This document shows positions 50,403 to 58,389 of a stretch of DNA of 64,000 bases, one piece after another. Under the pieces are notes generated by a model. That model was given only the letters and a program-made list of their open reading frames with translations. It made no database searches and had not been told where the DNA came from. The DNA is taken from positions 1-64,000 of the forward strand of contig CANBFE010000004.1 of NCBI GenBank assembly GCA_947367855.1. The letters run 5' to 3'. Within the stretch, counting starts at the first letter, position 1. The number at the start of each line of letters is the position of its first letter. This DNA comes from an uncultured Lachnospiraceae bacterium (GTDB taxonomy: Bacteria > Bacillota > Clostridia > Lachnospirales > Lachnospiraceae). A program made the translations under genes and the position numbers.

Positions 50403-51398
50403 TCAGCCCTCCTTTTTCATTTCTCTGCGGAACACGCGCTGTACGCCTGCAAGCAATACCGCGATTGCGGCCACACATCCCGGATAATAGACAACGCTCT
50501 TTGAGGGAGTTCCGAAGTAAGCATTTTTCAGACCCATATAAATATGATAAAATGGATGAAAGGAAATCCAATCCAGTTTTACCGCCGTGTTTGCAGACAA
50601 AAATACAGGCGTTGCCACAAAAATGGCAATCAGAAGATAGGCCAGTGTAAACTGCCGGAAGTCTTTTAGCAGCAGGGCGCAAATCAGTCCGGTCAGGGCC
50701 ATAATCAGGGACAGAAGAGCCGTTTGAAGCAACACCCCGGGCAATATGGATCCGGTATCCCGCAGTCCTACATTCAGCACGGTAAGCAGTATTGCAAAGA
50801 CCAGATCGGACAGCAGAAAGATTACCAGTTTGGACAGGAGAAACAGGTTTTTTTGTAAGGGCAGAATGGCATGAACACGGATAACGCCCATACTCTTTTC
50901 TTTGAACAATACAGCAGCAATCCCTAAAAATCCGACAGCGGCAATTTCAAAAAACAGGAGTTCACAGGTGATCTCTTTCCTGGCCTTTTGCTCCGGCGTA
51001 TTGGAGCCAACTACCTGGGCCCTGCCATTCCCCGACGGCTGCAGGAGAGAAAGCGCGTAGTCGGCCCGGTGGCGGTCAGCCTGTTCTGTTCCCTCATAGA
51101 ATACAAGCCGGGGCTTTCCGGCGCTTGCATCAATGCCGACACCATTGGTATCATCAAGCAAAACTGCGTCAAGAGCTTCTTTTGAAGAAACCCGCTGAAT
51201 CAGCGGGGAAACCGTTGCCTGTGTTCCTGCCGGGTCATACAGGTATACATTGTACAGACTGGCATCCATGAACCTGATATAGCCAAAGTTCACATACAGA
51301 GTGTAAAGAACCAAAAAGCCCAGCGACATAAGGAAGAATTTTCCGGAAACCATCATCCGGCAATCTTTTTTTAACAGAGCACAAAGACTTTTCCACAT
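50403..51398 (-). CDS. ABC-2 type transporter permease, first subunit
   Basis: 331 residues; the ATG at 51398 overlaps the ATPase stop (TGATG). One N-terminal TM (about 20-40), extracellular portion with YDPAGTQATVSPLIQRVSSKEA, and five TMs from residue about 155 (CELLFFEIAAVGFLGIAAVLF onward). It pairs with the 49390 permease to form a two-permease exporter with the 51398-52246 ATPase. Likely exports or flips a toxic peptide or lipid. Confidence 0.85.
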   Translation of the reverse strand: MWKSLCALLKKDCRMMVSGKFFLMSLGFLVLYTLYVNFGYIRFMDASLYNVYLYDPAGTQATVSPLIQRVSSKEALDAVLLDDTNGVGIDASAGKPRLVFYEGTEQADRHRADYALSLLQPSGNGRAQVVGSNTPEQKARKEITCELLFFEIAAVGFLGIAAVLFKEKSMGVIRVHAILPLQKNLFLLSKLVIFLLSDLVFAILLTVLNVGLRDTGSILPGVLLQTALLSLIMALTGLICALLLKDFRQFTLAYLLIAIFVATPVFLSANTAVKLDWISFHPFYHIYMGLKNAYFGTPSKSVVYYPGCVAAIAVLLAGVQRVFRREMKKEG

Positions 51399-52246
51399 CA
51401 AGACAACCCCCTTCCTGTGTACTGGATAAACATATCCTCCAACGTCGGCTCCTGGGAATGGATACTGATAATCTCGTCATGCGCAAAGGGAATGCCCGTC
51501 TTAAGCTCCGGGGCCTCAATCGTCTTTTCTTCCCGTCGCCCCTGATACAGATAGTTAATTATGACGCGGTGATTGCGGTTGCGTTCTTTTAAGTTTCCTG
51601 GCGTGTCCAGTGCCTTGATTTCGCCATCCGCCATAAAGGCCACCCGGTCACACAGCAGATCGGCATCCAACATATTGTGGGTAGTTAAAAATACCGTTGT
51701 GCCCTTTTTTCGTTCTTTTTCAATAATTTTACGAAACAGGACAGCGCCGGACGGGTCAAGCCCACTGGTGGGTTCGTCCAAAAACAGCAGTTTGGGATTG
51801 CTGATCAGCGCCCGTGCCATGCTTGCCCGCTGCCGCATTCCCTTTGAGTAGGAAGAGACCGGCTTTTTGAAGAAGTCAGGCTTAAACTCCAATTCCTCCA
51901 AAACTTCTTCAATACGCCGCAGCTGCTCCCTGGGATAGAACGAAGAGAAATATTTGAGATTATCTACAGCACTCAAATTGGCGTACAGATAGGGAAACTC
52001 AAACAAAACGCCGATTTTCTGAAAAAACGCCTGGGTATGCGCCGCAGAAATGTCCTGCCCGAACAGGGACACCCTGCCGCCGTGTCCTTTCAAAATCCCG
52101 GTCAGGATTTTCTGGGTTGTTGATTTCCCGGAACCGTTGGGCCCCAGAAAGCCAAAGATTTCCCCATCTTCCACAGTGAAGTCCAGACCGTGCAGGGCCT
52201 GTTTGTCTTTGCTGTAGGAGAAAGTCAGATTTTTTACTTCAATCAT
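51398..52246 (-). CDS. ABC transporter ATP-binding protein
   Basis: 282 residues. Walker A GPNGSGKST (35-43), Q-loop region near 82-87, signature SSYSKGMRQR (about 130-140; SYSKGM in place of LSGGQ), Walker B LLFLDEPTSGLD (about 154-165), switch H in TTHNMLD. A C-terminal extension of about 60 residues is present. ATG 52246 overlaps the stop of a 49-residue ORF, so translation is coupled. Bacitracin/lantibiotic-type exporters share this layout. Confidence 0.93.
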   Translation of the reverse strand: MIEVKNLTFSYSKDKQALHGLDFTVEDGEIFGFLGPNGSGKSTTQKILTGILKGHGGRVSLFGQDISAAHTQAFFQKIGVLFEFPYLYANLSAVDNLKYFSSFYPREQLRRIEEVLEELEFKPDFFKKPVSSYSKGMRQRASMARALISNPKLLFLDEPTSGLDPSGAVLFRKIIEKERKKGTTVFLTTHNMLDADLLCDRVAFMADGEIKALDTPGNLKERNRNHRVIINYLYQGRREEKTIEAPELKTGIPFAHDEIISIHSQEPTLEDMFIQYTGRGLS

Positions 52247-52392
52247 TCGTCATCACCCCATTTCCCATGCTGCTTCTTTTCCTGCTCCCGCCTGCTCCAC
52301 CACTTCACAAACTTCATCTTGAAGGGGATAGAGACTGCCAGTACCGCCGCAATCAACAGCCACCAGTACCATTCCAAACCGAAAAACATCAT
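52243..52392 (-). CDS. 49-aa single-pass membrane protein before the ABC genes
   Basis: Start codons ATGATG at 52392-52387, preceded by AAAGGAGG. Predicted sequence: MMFFGLEWYWWLLIAAVLAV forms one TM (about 4-22), then a cationic tail ending KWGDDE. The stop TGA overlaps the ATPase ATG (ATGA), a sign of co-translation. A single-TM small protein next to an ABC-2 exporter and two-component system is typical of small regulatory or accessory subunits. No known family assigned. Confidence 0.75.
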   Translation of the reverse strand: MMFFGLEWYWWLLIAAVLAVSIPFKMKFVKWWSRREQEKKQHGKWGDDE

Positions 52393-52558
52393 AAAAATTC
52401 CCTCCTTTGTCTGTGAGAGCTGACTGCCCTCCTGTTGACATAAAGGTAGGAAAATGCGGTGAAGCCGGCGTGAAGTCGGTGTGAAATTGGCGTGAAATCT
52501 TCAACAGGAAACGGCCCTGCCTTTGCGTAAAAGCAGAGCCGTTTATAGAAAGCACAGT

Positions 52559-53635
52559 TTAACTGACGGTTGGAATCGAGAAATAAAACTCTACGCCATC
52601 GGAACAGTTCTTTACGCCGAAGTCCAGTTCCTGCATGGACAGAATCTGTGCAACAATAGCAAGCCCCAGTCCGGAACCGCTGTATTTGGAGTTGCTGTCC
52701 CGGTAGAATTTCCTCCAGATTTTTGACAGGTTCTCCTGCGGAATTCCGGGGCCTTGATTGTAGATGGAAAAGTGCAATATTCCGGACTGTTCCAACAGGG
52801 ATAATTTCAAAGCCCCTCCCGGCCGGACATTTTTCCTTGCGTTGACGATCAGATTGTCTAAAACCTGCTCCATACGGGTCTTATCCGTATAGACGTAAGC
52901 CTTGTGTTCCGGGAGTTCATAGCGCAGTTCAAAATTTGCGTTTGGCACGTCGATCAATAGCCGCCCGGCCACGGTTTCCAGAAATTCCACAAAGTCAAAC
53001 CGTTCCGGGATAAGCCGGGAAGCTCCGGTTTCCAGAGCGGATAAATCTAAAAGAGTTGTTATCAGTCCGCTCATTCGTTCTGTTTCCGCTATGATGATCT
53101 CCGAATATTTCTGCTTTTTGGCCTGGTCAGGCTCGTCCTGCAGACCCTCGGCATAGGCGCGGATAACACCCAGAGGAGTTTTCATCTCATGGGAAAGCTG
53201 GTCAGTCAGCTCTTTGCGCTCGGCCAGTAAGCGTCGCTCCTGCTCAACATCTTTTTCGAGCCGTATATTTGCCGCTTCCAATTTTGCAAGTGCCTGCTGC
53301 AGATTGTCAGCCATTGTATTGAGGCTTAGGGCTAATTCCCCAAATTCGTCATTGGTCGTAATTGTGCATGGGGCGGAAAAATCCAGTTTTGCCATCTTCC
53401 GGGCCGTTTGGCTGAGTCTGGAAACGGGCTTTGAAATAAAGTGCCCCATTAACAAATCCACAACAAGGACAATGGCAATCACAAAGGCAAACCAAAGGGC
53501 AAGTGAAAGATCAGGCTCAATTTCCAACTTGGTCGAAAGGATGTATGAAAGGATGAGCAGAATACCGGCCAGTTTGGAAACCATCAGTATTTTTTTGCGG
53601 ACTGTACGAAACGTAAAATTATCCTTTAATTTCAT
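52559..53635 (-). CDS. Sensor histidine kinase
   Basis: 358 residues. Two TM segments (about 17-34 and 45-65) joined by about 10 residues, so almost no extracellular sensor: an intramembrane-sensing kinase, as in BceS-type systems that respond through a transporter. HAMP 66-120, coiled coil, H149 in SHEMKTPLGVIRAYAEGL, N-box DNLIVNARKNV, G-boxes in GSGLGLAIVAQIL. ATG overlaps the response regulator stop (ATGA). Sensing through its ABC partner is an inference. Confidence 0.93.
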   Translation of the reverse strand: MKLKDNFTFRTVRKKILMVSKLAGILLILSYILSTKLEIEPDLSLALWFAFVIAIVLVVDLLMGHFISKPVSRLSQTARKMAKLDFSAPCTITTNDEFGELALSLNTMADNLQQALAKLEAANIRLEKDVEQERRLLAERKELTDQLSHEMKTPLGVIRAYAEGLQDEPDQAKKQKYSEIIIAETERMSGLITTLLDLSALETGASRLIPERFDFVEFLETVAGRLLIDVPNANFELRYELPEHKAYVYTDKTRMEQVLDNLIVNARKNVRPGGALKLSLLEQSGILHFSIYNQGPGIPQENLSKIWRKFYRDSNSKYSGSGLGLAIVAQILSMQELDFGVKNCSDGVEFYFSIPTVS

Positions 53636-54300
53636 ACCGCTGCCTCGAATTTATAGCCGGAACGAATGAGCGTAACGATATGTTTTCCCTCGCCGCCTAA
53701 TTTCTGCCGCAGGGTTTTGATATGCGTGTCTATGGTCCGGGTAGTTCCCTCAAAGTCATAGCCCCAAATCCGGTTCAGCAGTTGGTCACGGGTGAAAATC
53801 TGCCCGGGATTTATCATGAAGAAATACAGCAGTTCGTATTCCTTATGGGTGAGCGTGATTTCCTGCCCGTCGATAAATACTTTGTGAGAGGAAGGGACCA
53901 CTGTTATTTTCCCGAAGCTCAATGCTTCCAAAGGAACGGAGGAAGAACGGCGGAGCAGGGCATTTGCCTTTGCAAGCAGCACCTTGGGGCTGAAAGGTTT
54001 TGTCATGTAGTCATCGGCTCCATAGTCATAGCCTTTTAGTTTATCGTCCTCACCACCCCTGGCGGTCAGCATGATAATGGGGAGATTGCTCATTTCTCTT
54101 GCCAGTTTACAGACCGAAAAACCGTCCAGATGCGGCATCATAATATCCAGTATCAGTAAATCCATAGGATTATTTTTCAATATCATCAGAGCGTCTACGC
54201 CGTCATCTGCCGTAAAACAGATATGACCGCCGCGATGAAAGTATGCCGCGATGATATCCTGCATATTCTTTTCATCTTCAACGATCAATATATTTGCCAT
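53632..54300 (-). CDS. OmpR-family response regulator
   Basis: 222 residues. Receiver 1-117 with E8-D9-E10 pocket and D52 (LLILDIMMPH), K near 102 (TKPFSP); winged helix about 128-220 (LTHKEYELLYFFMINPGQIFTRDQLLNRIWGYDF). First gene of the operon through 49390. Its ribosome site GAAGGGAGG lies inside an upstream HTH relic. Confidence 0.95.
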   Translation of the reverse strand: MANILIVEDEKNMQDIIAAYFHRGGHICFTADDGVDALMILKNNPMDLLILDIMMPHLDGFSVCKLAREMSNLPIIMLTARGGEDDKLKGYDYGADDYMTKPFSPKVLLAKANALLRRSSSVPLEALSFGKITVVPSSHKVFIDGQEITLTHKEYELLYFFMINPGQIFTRDQLLNRIWGYDFEGTTRTIDTHIKTLRQKLGGEGKHIVTLIRSGYKFEAAV

Positions 54301-54392
54301 AAAACAAACCTCCCTTCATTAACGCGCTGCTCCCATCTGTCAGACACAGCCTGCTTTGCAGCAGCTTCTTTAGTCGTAATGTAGTCCGCCAT
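54285..54392 (-). pseudogene. Truncated excisionase/MerR-type HTH, 35 residues
   Basis: MADYITTKEAAAKQAVSDRWEQRVNEGRF resembles the N-terminal helix-turn-helix of DNA-binding (excisionase or MerR-type) proteins: (Y)(I/S)TTKEAA(E)K(W)GVS-x-R-x-VQ-x-x-x-x-EGR. The frame ends at TGA inside the response regulator start, with no wing or later domain. Its final codons supply the ribosome site for that gene. Probable relic; a small leader peptide is the alternative. Confidence 0.5.
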
Positions 54393-54529
54393 AATACCTT
54401 TGCCACATATTATACTTCTTTTGGACGAAGAATACAAATCAAATTGGCAAGGATGCAACCGTGCTGCCTGCCGCATGGGGAGAAGAGGAAGCCATTGCCT
54501 GGGGAACCATCTGTAAATGGTGCCAGAAG

Positions 54530-54562
54530 GTAACAGTTCAGCGCCCTGTCTGAACTGTTACG
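54530..54562. repeat. Dispersed palindromic repeat, copy D (hairpin only)
   Basis: GTAACAGTTCAG / CTGAACTGTTAC around CGCCCTGT, exactly the hairpin of copies A and B. Confidence 0.85.
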
Positions 54563-54686
54563 CCAGAAGAACAGAATCCGGGTAAGCAGAAAACAATGGT
54601 TGGAGGAGTGCGGGCAGACAGACTGGAAACCAACAGGTAAGATAAAAGGCCTGTACCCCATTGGATAGCTGCGGGAGGGCGGAAAT

Positions 54687-54720
54687 GACTTGCCATGTTT
54701 TCCTGTTGATGTTAGAATGG
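54687..54720. repeat. Second dispersed repeat, second copy
   Basis: 34 bases identical to 20742-20775 at 32 positions, again 125 bases after the palindromic hairpin. Confidence 0.7.
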
Positions 54721-54748
54721 ATTTGCGGGTGAGAGCAGACCCGGTTTC

Positions 54749-54850
54749 TATACTCGTGAGCGCATTCATTTGCCATTTTCTGTTCTACATTCCGGAAGCG
54801 CTCACTGGTTATACAATTTCAACTGGCAAATGTTTTCGCTCGTGAGTATA
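54749..54850. repeat. Imperfect 27-bp inverted repeat before DUF4838 gene
   Basis: Left arm 54749-54775 (TATACTCGTGAGCG...ATTTGCCA) and right arm 54824-54850 (TGGCAAATG...GAGTATA) match at 21 of 27 positions, including perfect 9-bp CATTTGCCA/TGGCAAATG. The 102-base unit ends 33 bases before the next ATG. Could be an operator-promoter or a MITE-like relic; no other copy in this window. Confidence 0.6.
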
Positions 54851-54883
54851 AAATAGCGGAAGCAGGAAAAGGAGATGGCTGAA

Positions 54884-56527
54884 ATGAATTTATGTAAGCC
54901 TGTGTGCATCGCGGAAAACAAAAAGGCCAATGTGGTTATCGTGGCCAGGGCGTATCAGCGGGGGGCGGAAATTCTGGCGGAATACCTGGGGAAAATCACG
55001 GATGCAGTGTTCCGGATTCAGGAGACCTCCACTGTAGATCCCAGTATTGTATTGAAATACGGGGAGCATGGAAAAGACGGTTTTTCGTATCGGATTTTCG
55101 ACAAAGATATCGTAATAGAGGCAGAAAATGAACAGTCTATGGTGTATGCCGTATATGACTGGCTGGAGAGAGTGGTTGGGTGCCGATATTATTCCCGGGC
55201 CTGTGAATTTGTCCCCTTTGATGCCAATTTGACCGTATGCTTTGAGGAATACCGGTTTTCGCCCGTTCTGGAATACCGGGAAATTCTTTACCGGGATTAC
55301 GGGGATCCGGCATTTGCGGAAAAGCATAAGATCACGCCCGGCTCCAGACGGGATGAGAACTGGGGATTCTGGTGCCATTCCTTTTATACCCTCTGCCCGC
55401 CGGAGGAATATTTTGAGGAGCATCCGGAATATTTTTCCCTCCATGAGGGCAGGCGGGTGGGGGAGAAGGCGCAGCTGTGTCTCTCCAACCCGGAGGTTTT
55501 TGAGATTGTATTGGGCAATCTGAAAAAACATATGGCCCAGAAGCCCGGCGCCAGATATTGGTCCGTGTCTCAAAATGACAACGGGGCGTATTGCCGGTGC
55601 GAAAAATGCCGGGAAATGGACGAGAGGGAAGGCTCTCCCATGGGGTCAGTCCTGAATTTTGTGAACCGCCTTGCCGCCCATTTTCCGGATAAGGTTATTT
55701 CCACACTGGCCTACTGGTATACCAGAAAGGCGCCTGCAACCATCCGCCCTGCCGGGAATGTTCACATCATGCTCTGCAATATAGAGGCGAACAGGGGACT
55801 TCCCATTGAGAGGGATGAAAAAAGTGCAGGTTCCCGTCAGGAATTGTTGGATTGGAAAGAAATCTGTGAAAATTTGTTTTTGTGGGATTATTGTATTCAG
55901 TTCCGCAACCTGGTGAGTCCCTTTCCCAATCTGCGGGTACTGGGGCCGAATATCCGCTTTTTCACGGAAAATCATGTCCGTTCTCTGTTCAGCCAGTGTA
56001 ACCGGGAGATCGGGGGAGAGTTCCACGAGCTGCGGGGGTATCTGCTGGCAAAGCTTATGTGGGATCCCCAGGCGGATGAGGAGGCGCTGCTGACTGATTT
56101 CATCCAGGGCTATTACAGACAGGCGGGTCCGCTGATCCGGCAGTATATTGACCTGATTCACCAGGAGATGGAGAAAGCGGGCGGGGAGCTGAATATTTTT
56201 GGAGGGCCTCTGGATGCCCGGGATACCTGGATGCGGGAGGAGCTTTTCCGGCAGTACGAGGCCTTGTTTGAGGAGGCCGTCCGCGTCACGGAAGGGAATC
56301 CGGAGGTTCAGTTCAGGGTGAAAACAGCCGCCCTGCCGGTATACTATGCGGGAATCGTTCTGGAATACGGCGATTGGGAAGAAAAAGTACGGAGAATTGT
56401 AAAGTTCGCGGAACAGGCACGGAAAACGGGTCTGGTTATGGTGGAGGAGTGGAAAATAACCGTAGATAAATTTGTCACGGATGCCATGGCAAAATCAGGA
56501 GATGTTCATAAGGAGGAGCAAGCATGA
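54884..56527 (+). CDS. DUF4838 domain-containing protein (glycoside-hydrolase-like)
   Basis: 547 residues; ATG 54884 is preferred to 54875 because GGAG touches the latter. Residues about 75-130 (SMVYAVYDWLERVVGCRYYSR) match the GH67-like N-terminal fold; then RYWSVSQNDNGAYCRCEKCREMDEREG (about 225-251) is the DUF4838 core with three cysteines (CRCEKC), and TLAYWYTRKAPATIRPAGNVHIMLCNIE follows. No signal peptide, so cytoplasmic. Catalytic residues are not known. The stop shares ATGA with the TlpA gene, linking it to the redox module. Confidence 0.78.
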   Translation: MNLCKPVCIAENKKANVVIVARAYQRGAEILAEYLGKITDAVFRIQETSTVDPSIVLKYGEHGKDGFSYRIFDKDIVIEAENEQSMVYAVYDWLERVVGCRYYSRACEFVPFDANLTVCFEEYRFSPVLEYREILYRDYGDPAFAEKHKITPGSRRDENWGFWCHSFYTLCPPEEYFEEHPEYFSLHEGRRVGEKAQLCLSNPEVFEIVLGNLKKHMAQKPGARYWSVSQNDNGAYCRCEKCREMDEREGSPMGSVLNFVNRLAAHFPDKVISTLAYWYTRKAPATIRPAGNVHIMLCNIEANRGLPIERDEKSAGSRQELLDWKEICENLFLWDYCIQFRNLVSPFPNLRVLGPNIRFFTENHVRSLFSQCNREIGGEFHELRGYLLAKLMWDPQADEEALLTDFIQGYYRQAGPLIRQYIDLIHQEMEKAGGELNIFGGPLDARDTWMREELFRQYEALFEEAVRVTEGNPEVQFRVKTAALPVYYAGIVLEYGDWEEKVRRIVKFAEQARKTGLVMVEEWKITVDKFVTDAMAKSGDVHKEEQA

Positions 56528-57201
56528 AAAAGTTTTGGAAAGGATTGGTATTGTTGGCGGTAGCGGCTTCCGTTTCCGCCTGCAGCGGAAAGACGGGGGA
56601 AACAAAGGAAGGGGAGGCTGCCTCGGTTGGTTCGGAACAGGAAAACCAGGAGCAGGCCGGAGAAAACGGGCAGGAGACCCAAAACGGGGGGGCTGACGGG
56701 GAGAGTGAAAGCCAGGAGCCGGAAAACACCTATACGAATCTGAATGAATTCCAGGCCACGGCCCTGGACGGAAGCACGTTTACCCAGGAGGATTTCGCGG
56801 ATAAGGACCTGACATTGATCAATTTCTGGGCTTTGTCCTGCAGGCCTTGTATTGCGGAAATGCCGGATCTGGCGGAACTGGAAAAGGCCCTGCCGGACAA
56901 TGTGCAGCTGATTACGGTGTGCCTGGACGGCGGAGGCAGCGAGGAACTGGTGGAATATGTGTTGGAGGAATCCGGATTTGAGGGGATCACCCTGGTGTGG
57001 GGAGACGGAGATCTGGTGACCTTGAGCAGTGAACTCCGCTATACGCCCACCACGGTATTTGTGGATGCAGAGGGGAATATGGCAGGAGACATCGTAGTGG
57101 GCGGAAAGGAGAACCTGTCAGAATTTTATTCACAGCGCATCAACGATATCCTGACGGGTATGGGAAAGGCGGAAATCAGCATTGGAACAGAGGAAGAATG
57201 A
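56524..57201 (+). CDS. TlpA-type thioredoxin-fold lipoprotein
   Basis: 225 residues. Signal MKKFWKGLVLLAVAASVSAC with lipid-attachment C20 (VSAC), a glutamate-rich linker (21-68), then a TlpA/ResA-like domain: DLTLINFWALSCRPCIAEMPDLAELEKAL (96-125) with active site C106-R-P-C109, and the cis-proline TPTTVFVD near 178-185. Extracellular membrane-anchored thiol reductase. Followed by the CD1871A peptide and the polyferredoxin in an overlapping chain. Confidence 0.9.
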   Translation: MKKFWKGLVLLAVAASVSACSGKTGETKEGEAASVGSEQENQEQAGENGQETQNGGADGESESQEPENTYTNLNEFQATALDGSTFTQEDFADKDLTLINFWALSCRPCIAEMPDLAELEKALPDNVQLITVCLDGGGSEELVEYVLEESGFEGITLVWGDGDLVTLSSELRYTPTTVFVDAEGNMAGDIVVGGKENLSEFYSQRINDILTGMGKAEISIGTEEE

Positions 57202-57343
57202 CGGCAGACAGATTAAAATAATACGGCTCTGCGTACTTCTGGCTGCTTTGGTCTTGATGGGAATCGGACTGGGCAGACAGGAACAGGCGGAAGTGTTGGG
57301 AAAGGCGGTGCGGATATGCCTGGAATGCATCGGAATCGGCTGA
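57182..57343 (+). CDS. CD1871A-type CXXC small protein (53 aa)
   Basis: TTG start at 57182 inside the TlpA 3' end; the frame runs to TGA 57341-57343. One TM (about 15-31, LCVLLAALVLMGIGL) and a C-terminal CLECIGIG, the CXXC (C46-L-E-C49) motif. The TM plus C-terminal CLECIGIG fits the small CD1871A-like family found between TlpA and 4Fe-4S proteins in Clostridia. Overlaps the start of the next gene by 28 bases. Role in electron transfer is likely but unproven. Confidence 0.8.
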   Translation: MEQRKNDGRQIKIIRLCVLLAALVLMGIGLGRQEQAEVLGKAVRICLECIGIG

Positions 57344-58218
57344 AAGGCAGGATTTCCAGACAGCGGGTTATTCAACTGGCGGCAGCGGTGCTGTTTAACG
57401 GGTATGTTATCGGTTTCGGGAAGGGGCGTATTTTCACGGGGAAGAGCAAGGCCATATGCGTTCCCGTGCTGAACTGTTATTCCTGTCCCGGGGCACTGGG
57501 GGCCTGTCCCATCGGCGCGCTGCAGGCGTCCCTGGGGGGCATGAAGCATCATTTTCCCTTTTATGTACTGGGCATGCTGATGCTGTTCGGCATTGTCCTT
57601 GGGCGGGTGGTCTGCGGCCTGCTGTGCCCTTTCGGCCTGGTGCAGGATTTGCTGCATAAAATTCCCCTTCCCAAGTGGAAGGTGCCCAAAAAGATCGATC
57701 AACCCGCCAGATATCTGAAATATGTGATTCTGGCAGTCCTGGTGATTCTGCTTCCGGCCTTTGCGGTGACGGAGACAGGGGTGACGCCGCCTTATTTCTG
57801 CCAGTATCTCTGCCCGGCGGGAACCCTGGAGGGCGGCATTCCCCTGCTGCTTGCGGACCCCACGCTCCGGGAGATTGCAGGGGCGCTTTTTCAATGGAAA
57901 CTGGGGGTGATGGCAGTGATTCTCGGCGCCTGCATGGTGGTTCACCGCCCCTTTTGCAGATATCTCTGCCCCCTGGGAGCGTTTTATTCGGTGTTCAACC
58001 GGTTCAGCTTTTATCAGATGAATCTGGATGCCTCCAAATGCGTGGGCTGTAAAAAGTGTGAAAAGGTCTGCCCCATGGCGGTGGAGGTGACAAAGAACTG
58101 CAATGATCCGGAATGTATCCGCTGCGGAAAGTGCAGGGAGGTATGTCCCGTTCAGGCCATATCCTCGGGATTTCGGCCGAAGGAAGCCTGCGGCAGTCTG
58201 GGAGGTACAGAGAAATGA
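57316..58218 (+). CDS. NapH/YccM-like membrane 4Fe-4S polyferredoxin
   Basis: 300 residues with four or five TM segments and cysteine motifs on both sides: VLNCYSCPGALGACPIG (about 51-67), VCGLLCPFGLVQD (about 99-111), FCRYLCPLGAFYSV (about 213-226), then two ferredoxin 4Fe-4S sites CVGCKKCEKVCP (240-251) and CIRCGKCREVCP (264-275). Likely moves electrons across the membrane to the TlpA lipoprotein. ATG 57316 sits in the CD1871A frame. Confidence 0.9.
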   Translation: MPGMHRNRLKGRISRQRVIQLAAAVLFNGYVIGFGKGRIFTGKSKAICVPVLNCYSCPGALGACPIGALQASLGGMKHHFPFYVLGMLMLFGIVLGRVVCGLLCPFGLVQDLLHKIPLPKWKVPKKIDQPARYLKYVILAVLVILLPAFAVTETGVTPPYFCQYLCPAGTLEGGIPLLLADPTLREIAGALFQWKLGVMAVILGACMVVHRPFCRYLCPLGAFYSVFNRFSFYQMNLDASKCVGCKKCEKVCPMAVEVTKNCNDPECIRCGKCREVCPVQAISSGFRPKEACGSLGGTEK

Positions 58219-58346
58219 GAAAACCAAAGATGATTCTGGAAGGGGTGCTTACGGTGGAAAACTGGGCGGAATTGGAAAAGGTTTTGCAGAGCGCATTTAT
58301 TTTTCGAAAAAAGAATGCGGTAGAACAGAGACTACTGGAGATATAG
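58215..58346 (+). CDS. Small ORF of 43 aa, coupled to polyferredoxin
   Basis: ATG overlaps the polyferredoxin stop (ATGA), giving translational coupling. The protein starts MRKPKMILEGVLTVENWAEL and is helical, then ends with RLLEI. No TM or cysteine. Unknown; possibly the truncated first part of a longer protein. Confidence 0.4.
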   Translation: MRKPKMILEGVLTVENWAELEKVLQSAFIFRKKNAVEQRLLEI

Positions 58347-58389
58347 AATACAAAATGAGTATCTATAGAAAAATCAAAGGAGGAAGGGC

